Shown in pieces: positions 45,138 through 53,181 of a stretch of 64,000 bases of DNA. Under the pieces are notes generated by a model. That model saw nothing but the letters and a program-made list of their open reading frames with translations, made no database searches and was not told the DNA's origin. Source of the stretch: Vibrio atypicus (lineage in GTDB: Bacteria; Pseudomonadota; Gammaproteobacteria; Enterobacterales; Vibrionaceae); assembly GCF_009811315.1 (NCBI RefSeq), contig NZ_BLID01000001.1:434001-498000 (forward strand). The letters run 5' to 3'. Within the stretch, counting starts at the first letter, position 1, and each line of letters opens with the position of its first letter. Both the position numbers and the translations under genes were made by a program.

Positions 45138-47687
45138 TTACTGGCGGCAACTTCCTGTATCGAAATCAACCACAATTGCTGCATTCTTAAAGTCACCGGA
45201 TACTTTCAAGTAACCCCAATAGTGCGCTTGGTAGCCCATGTCGATACACTCACCATTGCCCGGATTGTCTGACCAATTATGTAGGTTGTAGCCATTTGGC
45301 CAGCTAAAGTTACTGTACTCTAGACGCAAGTCACCTTCGCCATTTCCGGCAGTTATATGCATCGAGCGGTACTCATTGACAGCTGGAATCGCTAACCAAA
45401 CCGTTTGTTGATCCGCAAGACACACTGGCTCGCCTTCACGCAATTGACCACCATTCACTTTGTAACGTACAGCACAATCTTGTGGCAGTTTCGAATTCCC
45501 ACCATCTGTTTGCTCAGTTATCTTGATGTTAGCGAAAGATGTCGCAGTTAAGCCGTCGTTATCCGTTACCGTTAAGCGGACCGTGTAGTCACCCGCACTG
45601 GTGAACGGGTACGCCGGATTGGCCTCAGTGCTTGTCGAACCATCACCGAACTCCCAGAAGTAGCTAACGATTTGACCGTCTGTATCCGTGCTATATGCAC
45701 TGCTGAATTGCACTGTTTCATTAACTTTTGCCTCATTCGCGACTGAAATATCTGCCGTTGGTGGCGTCAATTCACCACCGCCGCCTCCGCTTACAAGCTG
45801 CTGTTGCCACTGTTCAAACTCACTTTGGTATAAACTCGCCCATTGATTAATGGTTGCCTTATAAGCTGACCAATTACCCTGACGGGTCTGTGCCAACATG
45901 GCATTCACTTCATCCATATGGCGCTCGAACATGAAACGAACAGCTAGGTAGCCCCAACGATAAATACGGTCGACATCAAAGCCATCGTAGGTGGTTTCGA
46001 AAACCTCTCCGAGCGTATACGTTGAACCATCCATAATGGTCTCAAGAGCGCGTGGATTGTTGTCTTCATTCGCTACGTACTCAGCAACCCCTTCTGCCCA
46101 CCAGACTACTTTTTCTGTCGGTGCATTAAAGCCACCGTACAAATCAAATCGCCCATCGAGGTAGTGAACATATTCGTGTTCTAAGTTCCAAACGTAGTGG
46201 TCGCCATTGGCGTAAGAGGCTTCATAAGCAACAAAGTTAGGGATGTTACCTGGCAAGCCTGGTTCACCTTCTAAGTACATACCACCGTTGTTGGTATCAA
46301 TATCAAAGATAGGGCCAGCATACTTACCGTAATCATCGTCGCTATCAAAGATGTTCACTTGAAGCTGAATGTTGAAGTCATCAGGTACAGGTACTCGGCC
46401 TGTTTCTAGGCGCTGGTGGAAATAACCTTCTTCATAGCCCATCTTGCTACATGCCGCTCGGTGCTGCGTTGACGACATGTTTTGCGAACGAATTTTAATG
46501 GTATCGCTACAAACATACGTTTGCGATAACACCAAAGACTGCAGCTCTTGCTCAAAGTTACAAATGCCAAAGTCACTACAATTTACGTAGTATGAAGATG
46601 AATCTGCCGTGGCAAGCCAAACGCTATCACCGTAGCCGTACATTTCATATTGGCCGAAAATCTGACGAACCTTATTGATAACAGCCGGTTCTATCGAGGT
46701 ATTTTTATACTGAGTAAAACGGCCTAGCTCTCGCCCTGCATTGGCCGTCATGAATTCATCATCTTGACCGATTGATTGGCGATTCAAAGCGAAACGAGAA
46801 AGCGCATCAACGAGCCCAGTCTGTGAGCCAATTCTACTTACGAAGTCGTCATTCCATTGACCACCAAATAAAACCGTGAACACACCATTTACAGCGTTAC
46901 GCATATACCAATTTTGTGCGTAGCTTCTGTCCCAGCGATTTAGCCACTCTGTCACAACACCTAAGTACTCATGCTGCAGACCAGCACTGTCCATGGTAGT
47001 AATCACCTCACCCAGCACTTTACCGTGAGGATCGCTATTCTCATAAAAGCTGCCATTGTTAACGAAAGCGTCAACTGCTTCTTTTACTGCTGGCTGCACC
47101 CATGCTGCAAAGTTAATACTGTTTTCGTAGAAAGCGGCGTAGTAACCTGCTCGCAAGTACAAGAATAAGGCTTCTAGGTCATCACTACCGCCCCCGCGAT
47201 AACTGCGCGACAAACTAGCCGTGTGCTTTGCAACGCTGTACATATTGCCAGAGCTAAATGCCGTTTTTTGAATATCAACTGAAGCAGAAAATAGTTCATT
47301 AACACACTGAGCACCTTGTCCAGTAATCTGTCCAATCAAGGTTGAACTGCTACTGGTATTAAACGCATTCACATCACAAGGAAGCGGGCCTTCAGCACCT
47401 GGGCCTTGCTTTGCTGAAACACCCGCGCTCATCGCCGTCAATGGAGAAATGACATCACTTTCAAGCTTAGGTTCGGGCTTTTTAGGCAGTGCCTTCTGAG
47501 GGGAATATTGCGGTTTACTGTTCTCAATGCCGTGTTGTACTTTATGGCTTTGGTGACTGGCATGATTACTGTCATAATCATAATGAAGAGCTCGATCGAC
47601 CACCTGAGGAGTCGGTTCACTAACAGCGAAAGCGTTCATGCTGACAAGCGCGCCTACCACTGCGACTGTTATCTTTTTAAGTTCCAT
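45138..47687 (-). CDS. secreted M9-family collagenase with PKD domain
   Basis: The 849-residue precursor has a signal peptide ending NAFAVSEP and a probable propeptide to about residue 100. The peptidase M9 N-terminal and catalytic regions follow. The zinc site is HEYVH at 504-508, with Glu536 in EGVAEYV 28 residues after the second His, as in clostridial collagenases. A PKD domain fills about 642-728 (DTDGQIVSYFWEFGDGS) and a prepeptidase-type C-terminal domain with four Cys follows to the end. It would cleave native or denatured collagen outside the cell. It is alone, leftward, about 1.3 kb beyond the opp/aminopeptidase operon that could take up its products. Confidence 0.96.
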   Translation of the reverse strand: MELKKITVAVVGALVSMNAFAVSEPTPQVVDRALHYDYDSNHASHQSHKVQHGIENSKPQYSPQKALPKKPEPKLESDVISPLTAMSAGVSAKQGPGAEGPLPCDVNAFNTSSSSTLIGQITGQGAQCVNELFSASVDIQKTAFSSGNMYSVAKHTASLSRSYRGGGSDDLEALFLYLRAGYYAAFYENSINFAAWVQPAVKEAVDAFVNNGSFYENSDPHGKVLGEVITTMDSAGLQHEYLGVVTEWLNRWDRSYAQNWYMRNAVNGVFTVLFGGQWNDDFVSRIGSQTGLVDALSRFALNRQSIGQDDEFMTANAGRELGRFTQYKNTSIEPAVINKVRQIFGQYEMYGYGDSVWLATADSSSYYVNCSDFGICNFEQELQSLVLSQTYVCSDTIKIRSQNMSSTQHRAACSKMGYEEGYFHQRLETGRVPVPDDFNIQLQVNIFDSDDDYGKYAGPIFDIDTNNGGMYLEGEPGLPGNIPNFVAYEASYANGDHYVWNLEHEYVHYLDGRFDLYGGFNAPTEKVVWWAEGVAEYVANEDNNPRALETIMDGSTYTLGEVFETTYDGFDVDRIYRWGYLAVRFMFERHMDEVNAMLAQTRQGNWSAYKATINQWASLYQSEFEQWQQQLVSGGGGGELTPPTADISVANEAKVNETVQFSSAYSTDTDGQIVSYFWEFGDGSTSTEANPAYPFTSAGDYTVRLTVTDNDGLTATSFANIKITEQTDGGNSKLPQDCAVRYKVNGGQLREGEPVCLADQQTVWLAIPAVNEYRSMHITAGNGEGDLRLEYSNFSWPNGYNLHNWSDNPGNGECIDMGYQAHYWGYLKVSGDFKNAAIVVDFDTGSCRQ

Positions 47688-47972
47688 CTTAATAACTCTT
47701 TTTAAGTTAGTTGATTCGCCTTTACTGGCGGGTCCAACTTAACTGCAAACTCTATGCAGCAAGCATTTTCAATCTAAGCCTTAAAAATCAGGAGTTAAAC
47801 TATGCAATTTTCTAGTCTCACTAATTAGAACCGCAAGTTTCAGCAATTCAAACGTTACATTTTTGTTAATGCATTTTTCTTAAAGTGGGAGCTAGATTCC
47901 GGTATTAGGCAGGCATACGGAACAAGTTTGATAGTTTTTGCAGGCAGAAGATAAAGAAAGAACACACAAAAA
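47688..47972. promoter_or_regulatory. collagenase upstream region
   Basis: About 285 bases between the collagenase start and the yaiI terminator hold no gene. I did not find a copy of the GTATA-N3-TATAC operator here, and no clear activator site. Confidence 0.45.
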
Positions 47973-47993
47973 AGGGCCGCATGATGCGGCCCT
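47973..47993 (-). terminator. terminator of the yaiI gene
   Basis: The 9-bp stem AGGGCCGCA/TGCGGCCCT with a TGA loop is followed, read leftward, by TTTTTT. Confidence 0.87.
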
Positions 47994-48014
47994 AATCATT
48001 TCTAACAACAGCGA

Positions 48015-48473
48015 CTACTTTTGCGCGCGTTGCCACTGGACTAGCCACTTATCTAAGTGGTTAGCAAACTGTTGGCGATCCGCCTGACTCATAGGTGCAG
48101 GTCCACCAGTTTGGATACCACTACTGCGCATGGTCTCCATGAAATCACGAATGTTCAAACGAGATTTGATGTTCTCTTTGGTAAACATCTCACCGCGAGA
48201 ACTTAAAGCATGCCCGCCTTTGGTGATGATTTCATCCGCGAGTGGGATATCACTTGTGATAACAAGATCACCAGCCTCACAGCGTTTTACGATTTCGTTA
48301 TCCGCCACATCAAATCCTGCTTGGACTTGAAGCATAGTGACTTTTAAAGATGCTGGAGTGCGAATGAATTGGTTCGCGACTAAGGTTACTTCAACACCGG
48401 TTCGCTCTGAAGCGCGAAATAAAATATCTCTAACAACGACAGGGCAAGCGTCGGCATCTACCCAAATTTTCAT
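48015..48473 (-). CDS. yaiI: YaiI/YqxD family protein (DUF188)
   Basis: The 152-residue cytosolic protein opens [18 protein letters not shown] and carries [16 protein letters not shown]. These are the conserved acidic motifs of the UPF0178/DUF188 family, which has a PIN-like nuclease fold in structure comparisons. The sequence [19 protein letters not shown] near the C-terminus is also typical. Function is unproven. It is 30 bases downstream of ybjQ and probably in the same leftward unit. Confidence 0.93.
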   Translation of the reverse strand: MKIWVDADACPVVVRDILFRASERTGVEVTLVANQFIRTPASLKVTMLQVQAGFDVADNEIVKRCEAGDLVITSDIPLADEIITKGGHALSSRGEMFTKENIKSRLNIRDFMETMRSSGIQTGGPAPMSQADRQQFANHLDKWLVQWQRAQK

Positions 48474-48505
48474 GCATCTTTTCCTAATAAACGTTAACGC
48501 GGCTA

Positions 48506-48829
48506 TTAGACCTTAAATTTAACCGCAGTACCACTGACACTGACCATCATCATGCTGCCACCGCTGCCGATCACTTCATAATCGATATCAATACCAACAA
48601 TCCCATCAGCACCGAGCGAACGCGCATGTTCTTCCATCTCTTGAAAGGCGATTTCGCGCGCGCGGCCCATTTCTCGTTCATAGGCTCCAGAGCGCCCACC
48701 TACCACATCACGAATCGCGCCAAACATATCTTTAAAGATATTTGCACCCAGAATCGCTTCGCCGACAACCACTCCTAAATAGTGCTCGACCGGTTTACCT
48801 TCTACGACAGACGTTGTTGTTTTAATCAT
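48506..48829 (-). CDS. ybjQ: YbjQ family protein (DUF74, heavy-metal-binding domain)
   Basis: The 107-residue protein has the YbjQ pattern: [30 protein letters not shown] (read in pieces), [22 protein letters not shown] and a glycine-rich [16 protein letters not shown] end. The fold forms pentameric rings in solved homologues. A metal-binding role is assumed by name only. The ATG at 48829 is the family start; a longer frame would add 22 unrelated residues. It follows the TetR gene by about 50 bases. Confidence 0.93.
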   Translation of the reverse strand: MIKTTTSVVEGKPVEHYLGVVVGEAILGANIFKDMFGAIRDVVGGRSGAYEREMGRAREIAFQEMEEHARSLGADGIVGIDIDYEVIGSGGSMMMVSVSGTAVKFKV

Positions 48830-48878
48830 GTGTATTCCCTTAGACAAAACTGAGCAAAGATTGAATGTCACCGCACAA

Positions 48879-49475
48879 CTAACAACGGTACCCATTTAGA
48901 AATAGCTGTAGCATATCTCCGATGATCTGCTCTTGTTGCTCATTAGAAGGAACTTCTTGATTCGCCACCAATTGGGGCCACATAAAATTCCCGTTCAACA
49001 AACACATTAGCATATTGCTCATCTTGGCTGGATCTTGGTTTTTAAGTTTACGATCTGCGATCGCATCCATGAACCAGTTTTCCAATTGCTCATCTTTTTG
49101 CTGCAATTGTTGAAGATAGCTCTCTGCCAACTCCGGCGTACGAATAAACTCGCTGATCACCATTCGCGCTAGCGGTAAACCAAAATCTTGATAGAGGAAA
49201 TTGAGCTTTGCCCGTAAATAGGCGGCTAATTGCAGTTCTAAATCAGTGTTAGGATCATAATCCAATTGAACGCAGGGGCTTTGCCCTTGATGAGCGCTTT
49301 TGACCGCTTCAAAGAAAAGCACATCTTTGCTTGAAAAGTGACGATACAGGGTTCGTTTTGACGCGCCTGCAAGTTCACACACTCTATCCATATTCGCAGC
49401 AGCGAAGCCATGTTCTATAAACTCAGACTGCGCCGCTTCTATCAATGCAAGACGCTTTTTCTCTGACAATTTCAT
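48879..49475 (-). CDS. TetR-family transcriptional regulator
   Basis: The 198-residue protein has the N-terminal TetR helix-turn-helix: [20 protein letters not shown], then [29 protein letters not shown] helical C-terminal ligand domain resembles the AefR-like or TetR_C_7 type found in several gamma-proteobacteria. Upstream is a 22-bp near-perfect palindrome that could be its own operator. ybjQ and yaiI lie downstream in the same direction. Confidence 0.92.
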   Translation of the reverse strand: MKLSEKKRLALIEAAQSEFIEHGFAAANMDRVCELAGASKRTLYRHFSSKDVLFFEAVKSAHQGQSPCVQLDYDPNTDLELQLAAYLRAKLNFLYQDFGLPLARMVISEFIRTPELAESYLQQLQQKDEQLENWFMDAIADRKLKNQDPAKMSNMLMCLLNGNFMWPQLVANQEVPSNEQQEQIIGDMLQLFLNGYRC

Positions 49476-49532
49476 CGTTGTATTTGCTGGTTAATCCATC
49501 ATTGGGGGCGAAGTATAGTCAAGCCAAGCCAA

Positions 49533-49554
49533 AAGTACACTTAAAAGTTTACTT
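49533..49554. promoter_or_regulatory. 22-bp palindrome upstream of the TetR gene
   Basis: AAGTACACTT-AA-AAGTTTACTT is symmetrical except at one pair. It lies 58 bases before the TetR start, the expected place for an autoregulatory TetR operator. Confidence 0.55.
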
Positions 49555-49621
49555 CTGTAATTTGAAGAGTATGATGCGTTCACTTTTAAAGGAGTTCGCT
49601 CTCTGCAAACTCTGCTTATGC

Positions 49622-49643
49622 CCTTTAACCACTTGGTTAAAGG
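49622..49643. repeat. small hairpin in the TetR/OMP divergent region
   Basis: CCTTTAACC and GGTTAAAGG form a 9-bp stem with a 4-base loop, about 80 bases before the outer-membrane protein gene. Its role is unclear. Confidence 0.4.
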
Positions 49644-49723
49644 CCGAATTTTCCGTGATGATATCAGCGTAAAGAGCTTATTCTACCTCTCGCTAATGAT
49701 CGTCGCGCTTAATGATACTAACT

Positions 49724-50581
49724 ATGAAACTCAGTCATTTTTTGCTCGCTGCCAGCTCTCTTTTTAGCGGTTACTCTTTTGCTGACTCCATCTCCCTTCC
49801 TATTTGGAAAGAAGAAGCTGAAGCCTTAGGTTATGAACTACCTAAAGCGATTGGTTTTAATTTGAGCTATATGGGAATGCAGCAAGGCATCAATGTCGAT
49901 TCGATTGCTTTAAATGGCCTTAAAATGGATTGGCTTGATCTGGATCTAGATGCTCAACCGGGTAAGCAAATAACCAATGTCCTTACAGCACGTGCGGATG
50001 TTTGGCTATTTCCATTTCTTAATATCTACGCACTAATTGGTAAACTAGATGGATTTTCAGAAACAGACGTAAATGCAAACATTGGGATAAAGAGAAAGAA
50101 TGGAAAAGTAATTCCTCTCTTTGAACATAAAATCGAAGAATTCAGGCTTGATTTAGACGGATACACCACTGGTGTCGGCTTCGTTTTGGCTGGAGGCTAC
50201 GATCAATGGTTTGGCTTGGTTGATGCAAGCTATACCCAAAGTACACTAACGGTAATTGATGGCTCAATTGACGCTATAGTTATATCCCCACGCGTTGGGT
50301 TCGATTTCAATAAAAATGGAATGCCTTTACGGATCTGGGCTGGTGCCATGTACCAAAATGTAGAACAAGAACTATCAGGCTCCCTTGTCGATCTAGGACT
50401 TCCTCCCGTCATAGCAAATTTGGCTCCAAATGGCGAGTTTGAAGTAAAGCAACACCTCGCTACCAACTGGAATCCCATTGCCGGCTTTCAATACCAAGTC
50501 AACCCAAGTTGGTATCTGCTAGGAGAAGTGGGCTTTGGTGAAAGGCAAAGTTTCTTTATCTCTCTCGATCGCCGCTTTTAA
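49724..50581 (+). CDS. predicted outer-membrane protein of unknown function
   Basis: The 285-residue precursor has a signal peptide ending YSFADSI. The rest alternates polar and aromatic residues with frequent Gly turns, as in beta-barrels: ADVWLFPFLNIYALIGKL, TTGVGFVLAGGYDQWFGLVDASYT, YLLGEVGFGERQ. The final ISLDRRF ends in Phe, the usual last residue of barrel proteins recognised by BamA. No Pfam name comes to mind. It is the first gene of a three-gene operon with an Omp85-type barrel 11 bases downstream. The inner ATG at 49724 is preferred because it starts the signal peptide cleanly. Confidence 0.8.
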   Translation: MKLSHFLLAASSLFSGYSFADSISLPIWKEEAEALGYELPKAIGFNLSYMGMQQGINVDSIALNGLKMDWLDLDLDAQPGKQITNVLTARADVWLFPFLNIYALIGKLDGFSETDVNANIGIKRKNGKVIPLFEHKIEEFRLDLDGYTTGVGFVLAGGYDQWFGLVDASYTQSTLTVIDGSIDAIVISPRVGFDFNKNGMPLRIWAGAMYQNVEQELSGSLVDLGLPPVIANLAPNGEFEVKQHLATNWNPIAGFQYQVNPSWYLLGEVGFGERQSFFISLDRRF

Positions 50582-50592
50582 TCGGAGTAACA

Positions 50593-51717
50593 ATGAAGTA
50601 TTCGTCCTCCATTGCACTCCTCAGTGTGCTAAGCATAAGCAGCGTACAAGCCGAAGAGAGTGAAAGCAGTGATTGGCTAGAGTCCATATTAACCAAACTG
50701 GGTTCCAGCGAAAGTGTCGACCACTCTAAAGTGATTGACTGGGGTGTATTACCAGGGCCTTTCGTCAACCCTGAACAAGGCCTCGGTATCGGCATTGCTG
50801 CTGTTGGCCTGTATGTGCCCACTGGCTGGCAAGCTAACGATCCGTACTCGACCCTAACGCTTACGTCATATGGTTCAACATCGGGCTCATATGGTCTTGG
50901 CGTCAATAATCGCACTTATCTACAACAAGATAAACTGCGCCTCTTAGGTGAAGCTTGGATTAGCCATACGCCCGGCTACTACTGGGGAGTAGGTAAAAAC
51001 GCGGCAGAAAACGATGCTCAAAAAGTCCAGTATCAAGGTCAACGCTTACTGTTTAGCCCCAAAGTCGCCTATGAAGTTGCGGACAACTTCTACCTAAAAG
51101 CAGGTGTAAACTGGCAATCTTTTAGCAAGGTGGAAGGAGTTAACAAAGACCTCCTTCCATCCGAAGTCAGTGATGCCATCAGCAGTGGTGTACTCCTAGG
51201 CTTTGAATATGACACGCGAGACTTTGAGCCTAACCCGATGAAAGGGGAATTCATTGATGTCGAATGGATAAGCAACCACCAAACTTTAGGTAGTGATCAA
51301 AGCTATGACAACGTGACGGTCAATGCACGCCGCTATGCACGAGTCGACCAAGACACCATTCTAGCGCTCGAAGTTTATTCTCAGTCAATCTTAGGCGAAG
51401 CGCCTTGGTTCGATTATGCGCAACTCGGAGACGACAATCGCATGCGAGGCTACTACCAGGGCCAATATCGCGATAAACATCAAATATCGACTCAAGTTGA
51501 AGTTCGTCACACTTTCTCTGGTCGTCATGGTATGGTCGCTTGGATTGGCGGTGGCAACATCGCTCCAAGTTATGAAGCGCTGTTTGATGAAAGATGGTTA
51601 CCCACTCTCGGTCTTGGATACCGATTTGCCTTTAAAGCCAGAATCAATGTTCGTGTTGACTTAGGTTTTGGTAAAGAAAGCAGCGGCTTTTATTTTCAAA
51701 TTAACGAAGCATTCTAA
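50593..51717 (+). CDS. BamA/TamA (Omp85) family barrel without POTRA domains
   Basis: The 374-residue precursor has a signal peptide ending SVQAEES, a linker of about 40 residues, then a barrel. The barrel begins VLPGPFVNPEQGLGIGIAAVGLY and includes the GFEYDTRDFEPNPMKGEFIDVEW repeat typical of the bacterial surface antigen (D15) domain. The loop-6 motif reads MRGYYQGQYRDK, equivalent to VRGF/Y. The final residue is Phe. There is no room for POTRA repeats, so it is a short Omp85 relative of unknown substrate, perhaps a lipid or polymer channel. It lies between a predicted barrel protein and a DUF4056 gene with 11-base gaps. Confidence 0.88.
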   Translation: MKYSSSIALLSVLSISSVQAEESESSDWLESILTKLGSSESVDHSKVIDWGVLPGPFVNPEQGLGIGIAAVGLYVPTGWQANDPYSTLTLTSYGSTSGSYGLGVNNRTYLQQDKLRLLGEAWISHTPGYYWGVGKNAAENDAQKVQYQGQRLLFSPKVAYEVADNFYLKAGVNWQSFSKVEGVNKDLLPSEVSDAISSGVLLGFEYDTRDFEPNPMKGEFIDVEWISNHQTLGSDQSYDNVTVNARRYARVDQDTILALEVYSQSILGEAPWFDYAQLGDDNRMRGYYQGQYRDKHQISTQVEVRHTFSGRHGMVAWIGGGNIAPSYEALFDERWLPTLGLGYRFAFKARINVRVDLGFGKESSGFYFQINEAF

Positions 51718-51728
51718 AGGAGTCTAAT

Positions 51729-52799
51729 GTGAAAAAGGCAGCGCTACTACTGCTATCCCTAATGAGCTTATCTACCCATGCAGCCGATCTTAAAGCCCCA
51801 GTTGGCGTAAGGCCGTGTTGTGCATTTGGTGTGGATTTAAAAGCACAACTTGGAAAAGTGCCTGTACCTTTCTTTTCGTTAGAGAATGTCCTTAACAGCA
51901 ATGACGTAGGCACTCACCATTATAATGATGGCAGTGCATCCATTTCCGGCAGCTTGCTTGGGCTTGCTGATGAAGAAAACGGTTTGATCTTTACCAAGTT
52001 AGCTGGCTTTATCGATACTGCACATGTTCGAGACACCGCAGACTACACCTATTATCTATTCCAGCTGAATCAGCGTTATTTAGGCAAAGAGCATAACCTT
52101 GAGTTACCAGCAGAGCTTAGAACTCGCAAACTCACATGGCATGCGCAGCCTTCAAACTTGAGTCATGCAGAAAAAACTGAGTTCAGCGCAAAGGCAGCGG
52201 CATTAACCGCGTTTCGCTTAGCCCAATGGCATGAAATCGCTCAATGGTTTGGTATGGTGTCTGTCGGTGGGTTCGATGAACTCGCGTCCGCATTTTCATC
52301 AGAAGACCTCTACTCAAACATGTTAGGGGCCAACTTAGCGATGCGAGTATTGATTGCGCAGCCAGAATTAACGACAGATCAGTTTGCTAAAGCAATGAAC
52401 CTTGCGTTAAAGAAAGAGCTCGATCATCTGCAAACACAGCCTAAATCGGTGACGCGTAAGAAAATTCAGCAGTTAGACGGGGGATGGTGGGACAGCTCAA
52501 AGCGCTTGCCGAATAAGTGGGCAGTACTGTTTAGAGACTACCACCTTGCGCTTACGTTAACGCCAAATTATCCCGGCGCGGAGCATAAGCTCATGCTTGA
52601 ATCTCAGTTTTCTAATCAACAAGCAATTGAAAACTGGCTTAGTTTAGAATTAATAGCAAGCGACGATGAAGCCGCCTTTTCTCAACTACCTGAAGAACTA
52701 ACTCAAAAGAGACATTGGACCGTTGAGGATTTTCAAACTATCGCCAGCTTCGCAAAGCAGCACGATACACTCGCGCTCAAAGCCATGAATAGCAAGTAA
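51729..52799 (+). CDS. DUF4056 family exported protein
   Basis: The 356-residue precursor has a signal peptide ending STHAADL. The mature part contains GVRPCCAFGVDL, GFIDTAHVRDTADY with conserved His and Asp, a WHEIAQWFG segment and DLYSNMLGANLAMR, as I recall for DUF4056. The HVRDTADY and HEIAQW segments look like possible metal or catalytic positions. Translation starts at GTG behind AAAGGAG; the overlapping ATG is followed at once by a stop. It is the last gene of the outer-membrane operon. Function is unknown; periplasmic or outer-membrane-associated enzyme activity is a guess. Confidence 0.87.
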   Translation: MKKAALLLLSLMSLSTHAADLKAPVGVRPCCAFGVDLKAQLGKVPVPFFSLENVLNSNDVGTHHYNDGSASISGSLLGLADEENGLIFTKLAGFIDTAHVRDTADYTYYLFQLNQRYLGKEHNLELPAELRTRKLTWHAQPSNLSHAEKTEFSAKAAALTAFRLAQWHEIAQWFGMVSVGGFDELASAFSSEDLYSNMLGANLAMRVLIAQPELTTDQFAKAMNLALKKELDHLQTQPKSVTRKKIQQLDGGWWDSSKRLPNKWAVLFRDYHLALTLTPNYPGAEHKLMLESQFSNQQAIENWLSLELIASDDEAAFSQLPEELTQKRHWTVEDFQTIASFAKQHDTLALKAMNSK

Positions 52800-52831
52800 T
52801 GCACTCTTTTTATTACCAATTAATTCATTGC

Positions 52832-52851
52832 ACCGGGTCGCCTTACCCGGT
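52832..52851 (+). terminator. terminator after the DUF4056 gene
   Basis: The 7-bp stem ACCGGGT/ACCCGGT with a 6-base loop is followed by CATTTTGG, 32 bases after the stop. Confidence 0.7.
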
Positions 52852-52858
52852 CATTTTG

Positions 52859-52899
52859 GCATATAAAGTCAAAAGTGCATAACTTTTGACTTTATATGC
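52859..52899. repeat. perfect 18-bp inverted repeat
   Basis: GCATATAAAGTCAAAAGT at 52859 and its exact complement at 52882 flank a 5-base loop. There is no T-run after it. A further TTATATGCAC copy of the right end lies at 52921. It sits directly beyond a terminator and could be a protein-binding site or a structured RNA end. Confidence 0.65.
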
Positions 52900-53057
52900 A
52901 CTCGATGGTTTGAACCAGTATTATATGCACATGTTTTCTCAAGTAATGAGAAGTGGAAAAAATTTAATAAGCAGGATTTTACATGTTATAAATGAATAAA
53001 TTTAGATTATTCCGTTAATCATACTGGTTAATACTTAGTTAAATAACACAAAATACC

Positions 53058-53073
53058 AGTGATAAAGATCACA
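53058..53073. promoter_or_regulatory. probable CRP (cAMP receptor protein) site
   Basis: AGTGATAAAGATCACA matches the TGTGA-N6-TCACA consensus except at the first base. It lies about 110 bases before the DAACS symporter start, a typical place for catabolite activation. Confidence 0.68.
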
Positions 53074-53181
53074 TCTACAAATCGATTCGGCTTTTTTCCT
53101 TTCTGATCTCGTTACTCGCCTGATAACCTCCTGCTCGCCTTGAAGTGAACTCAAGGTGCATAACTATAAGGAGTGTTCACT

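Noticed and set aside
49445..49672. 75-codon frame between the TetR gene and the outer-membrane operon
   Set aside because: It overlaps the TetR start and the TetR palindrome, and has no ribosome site or recognisable features.
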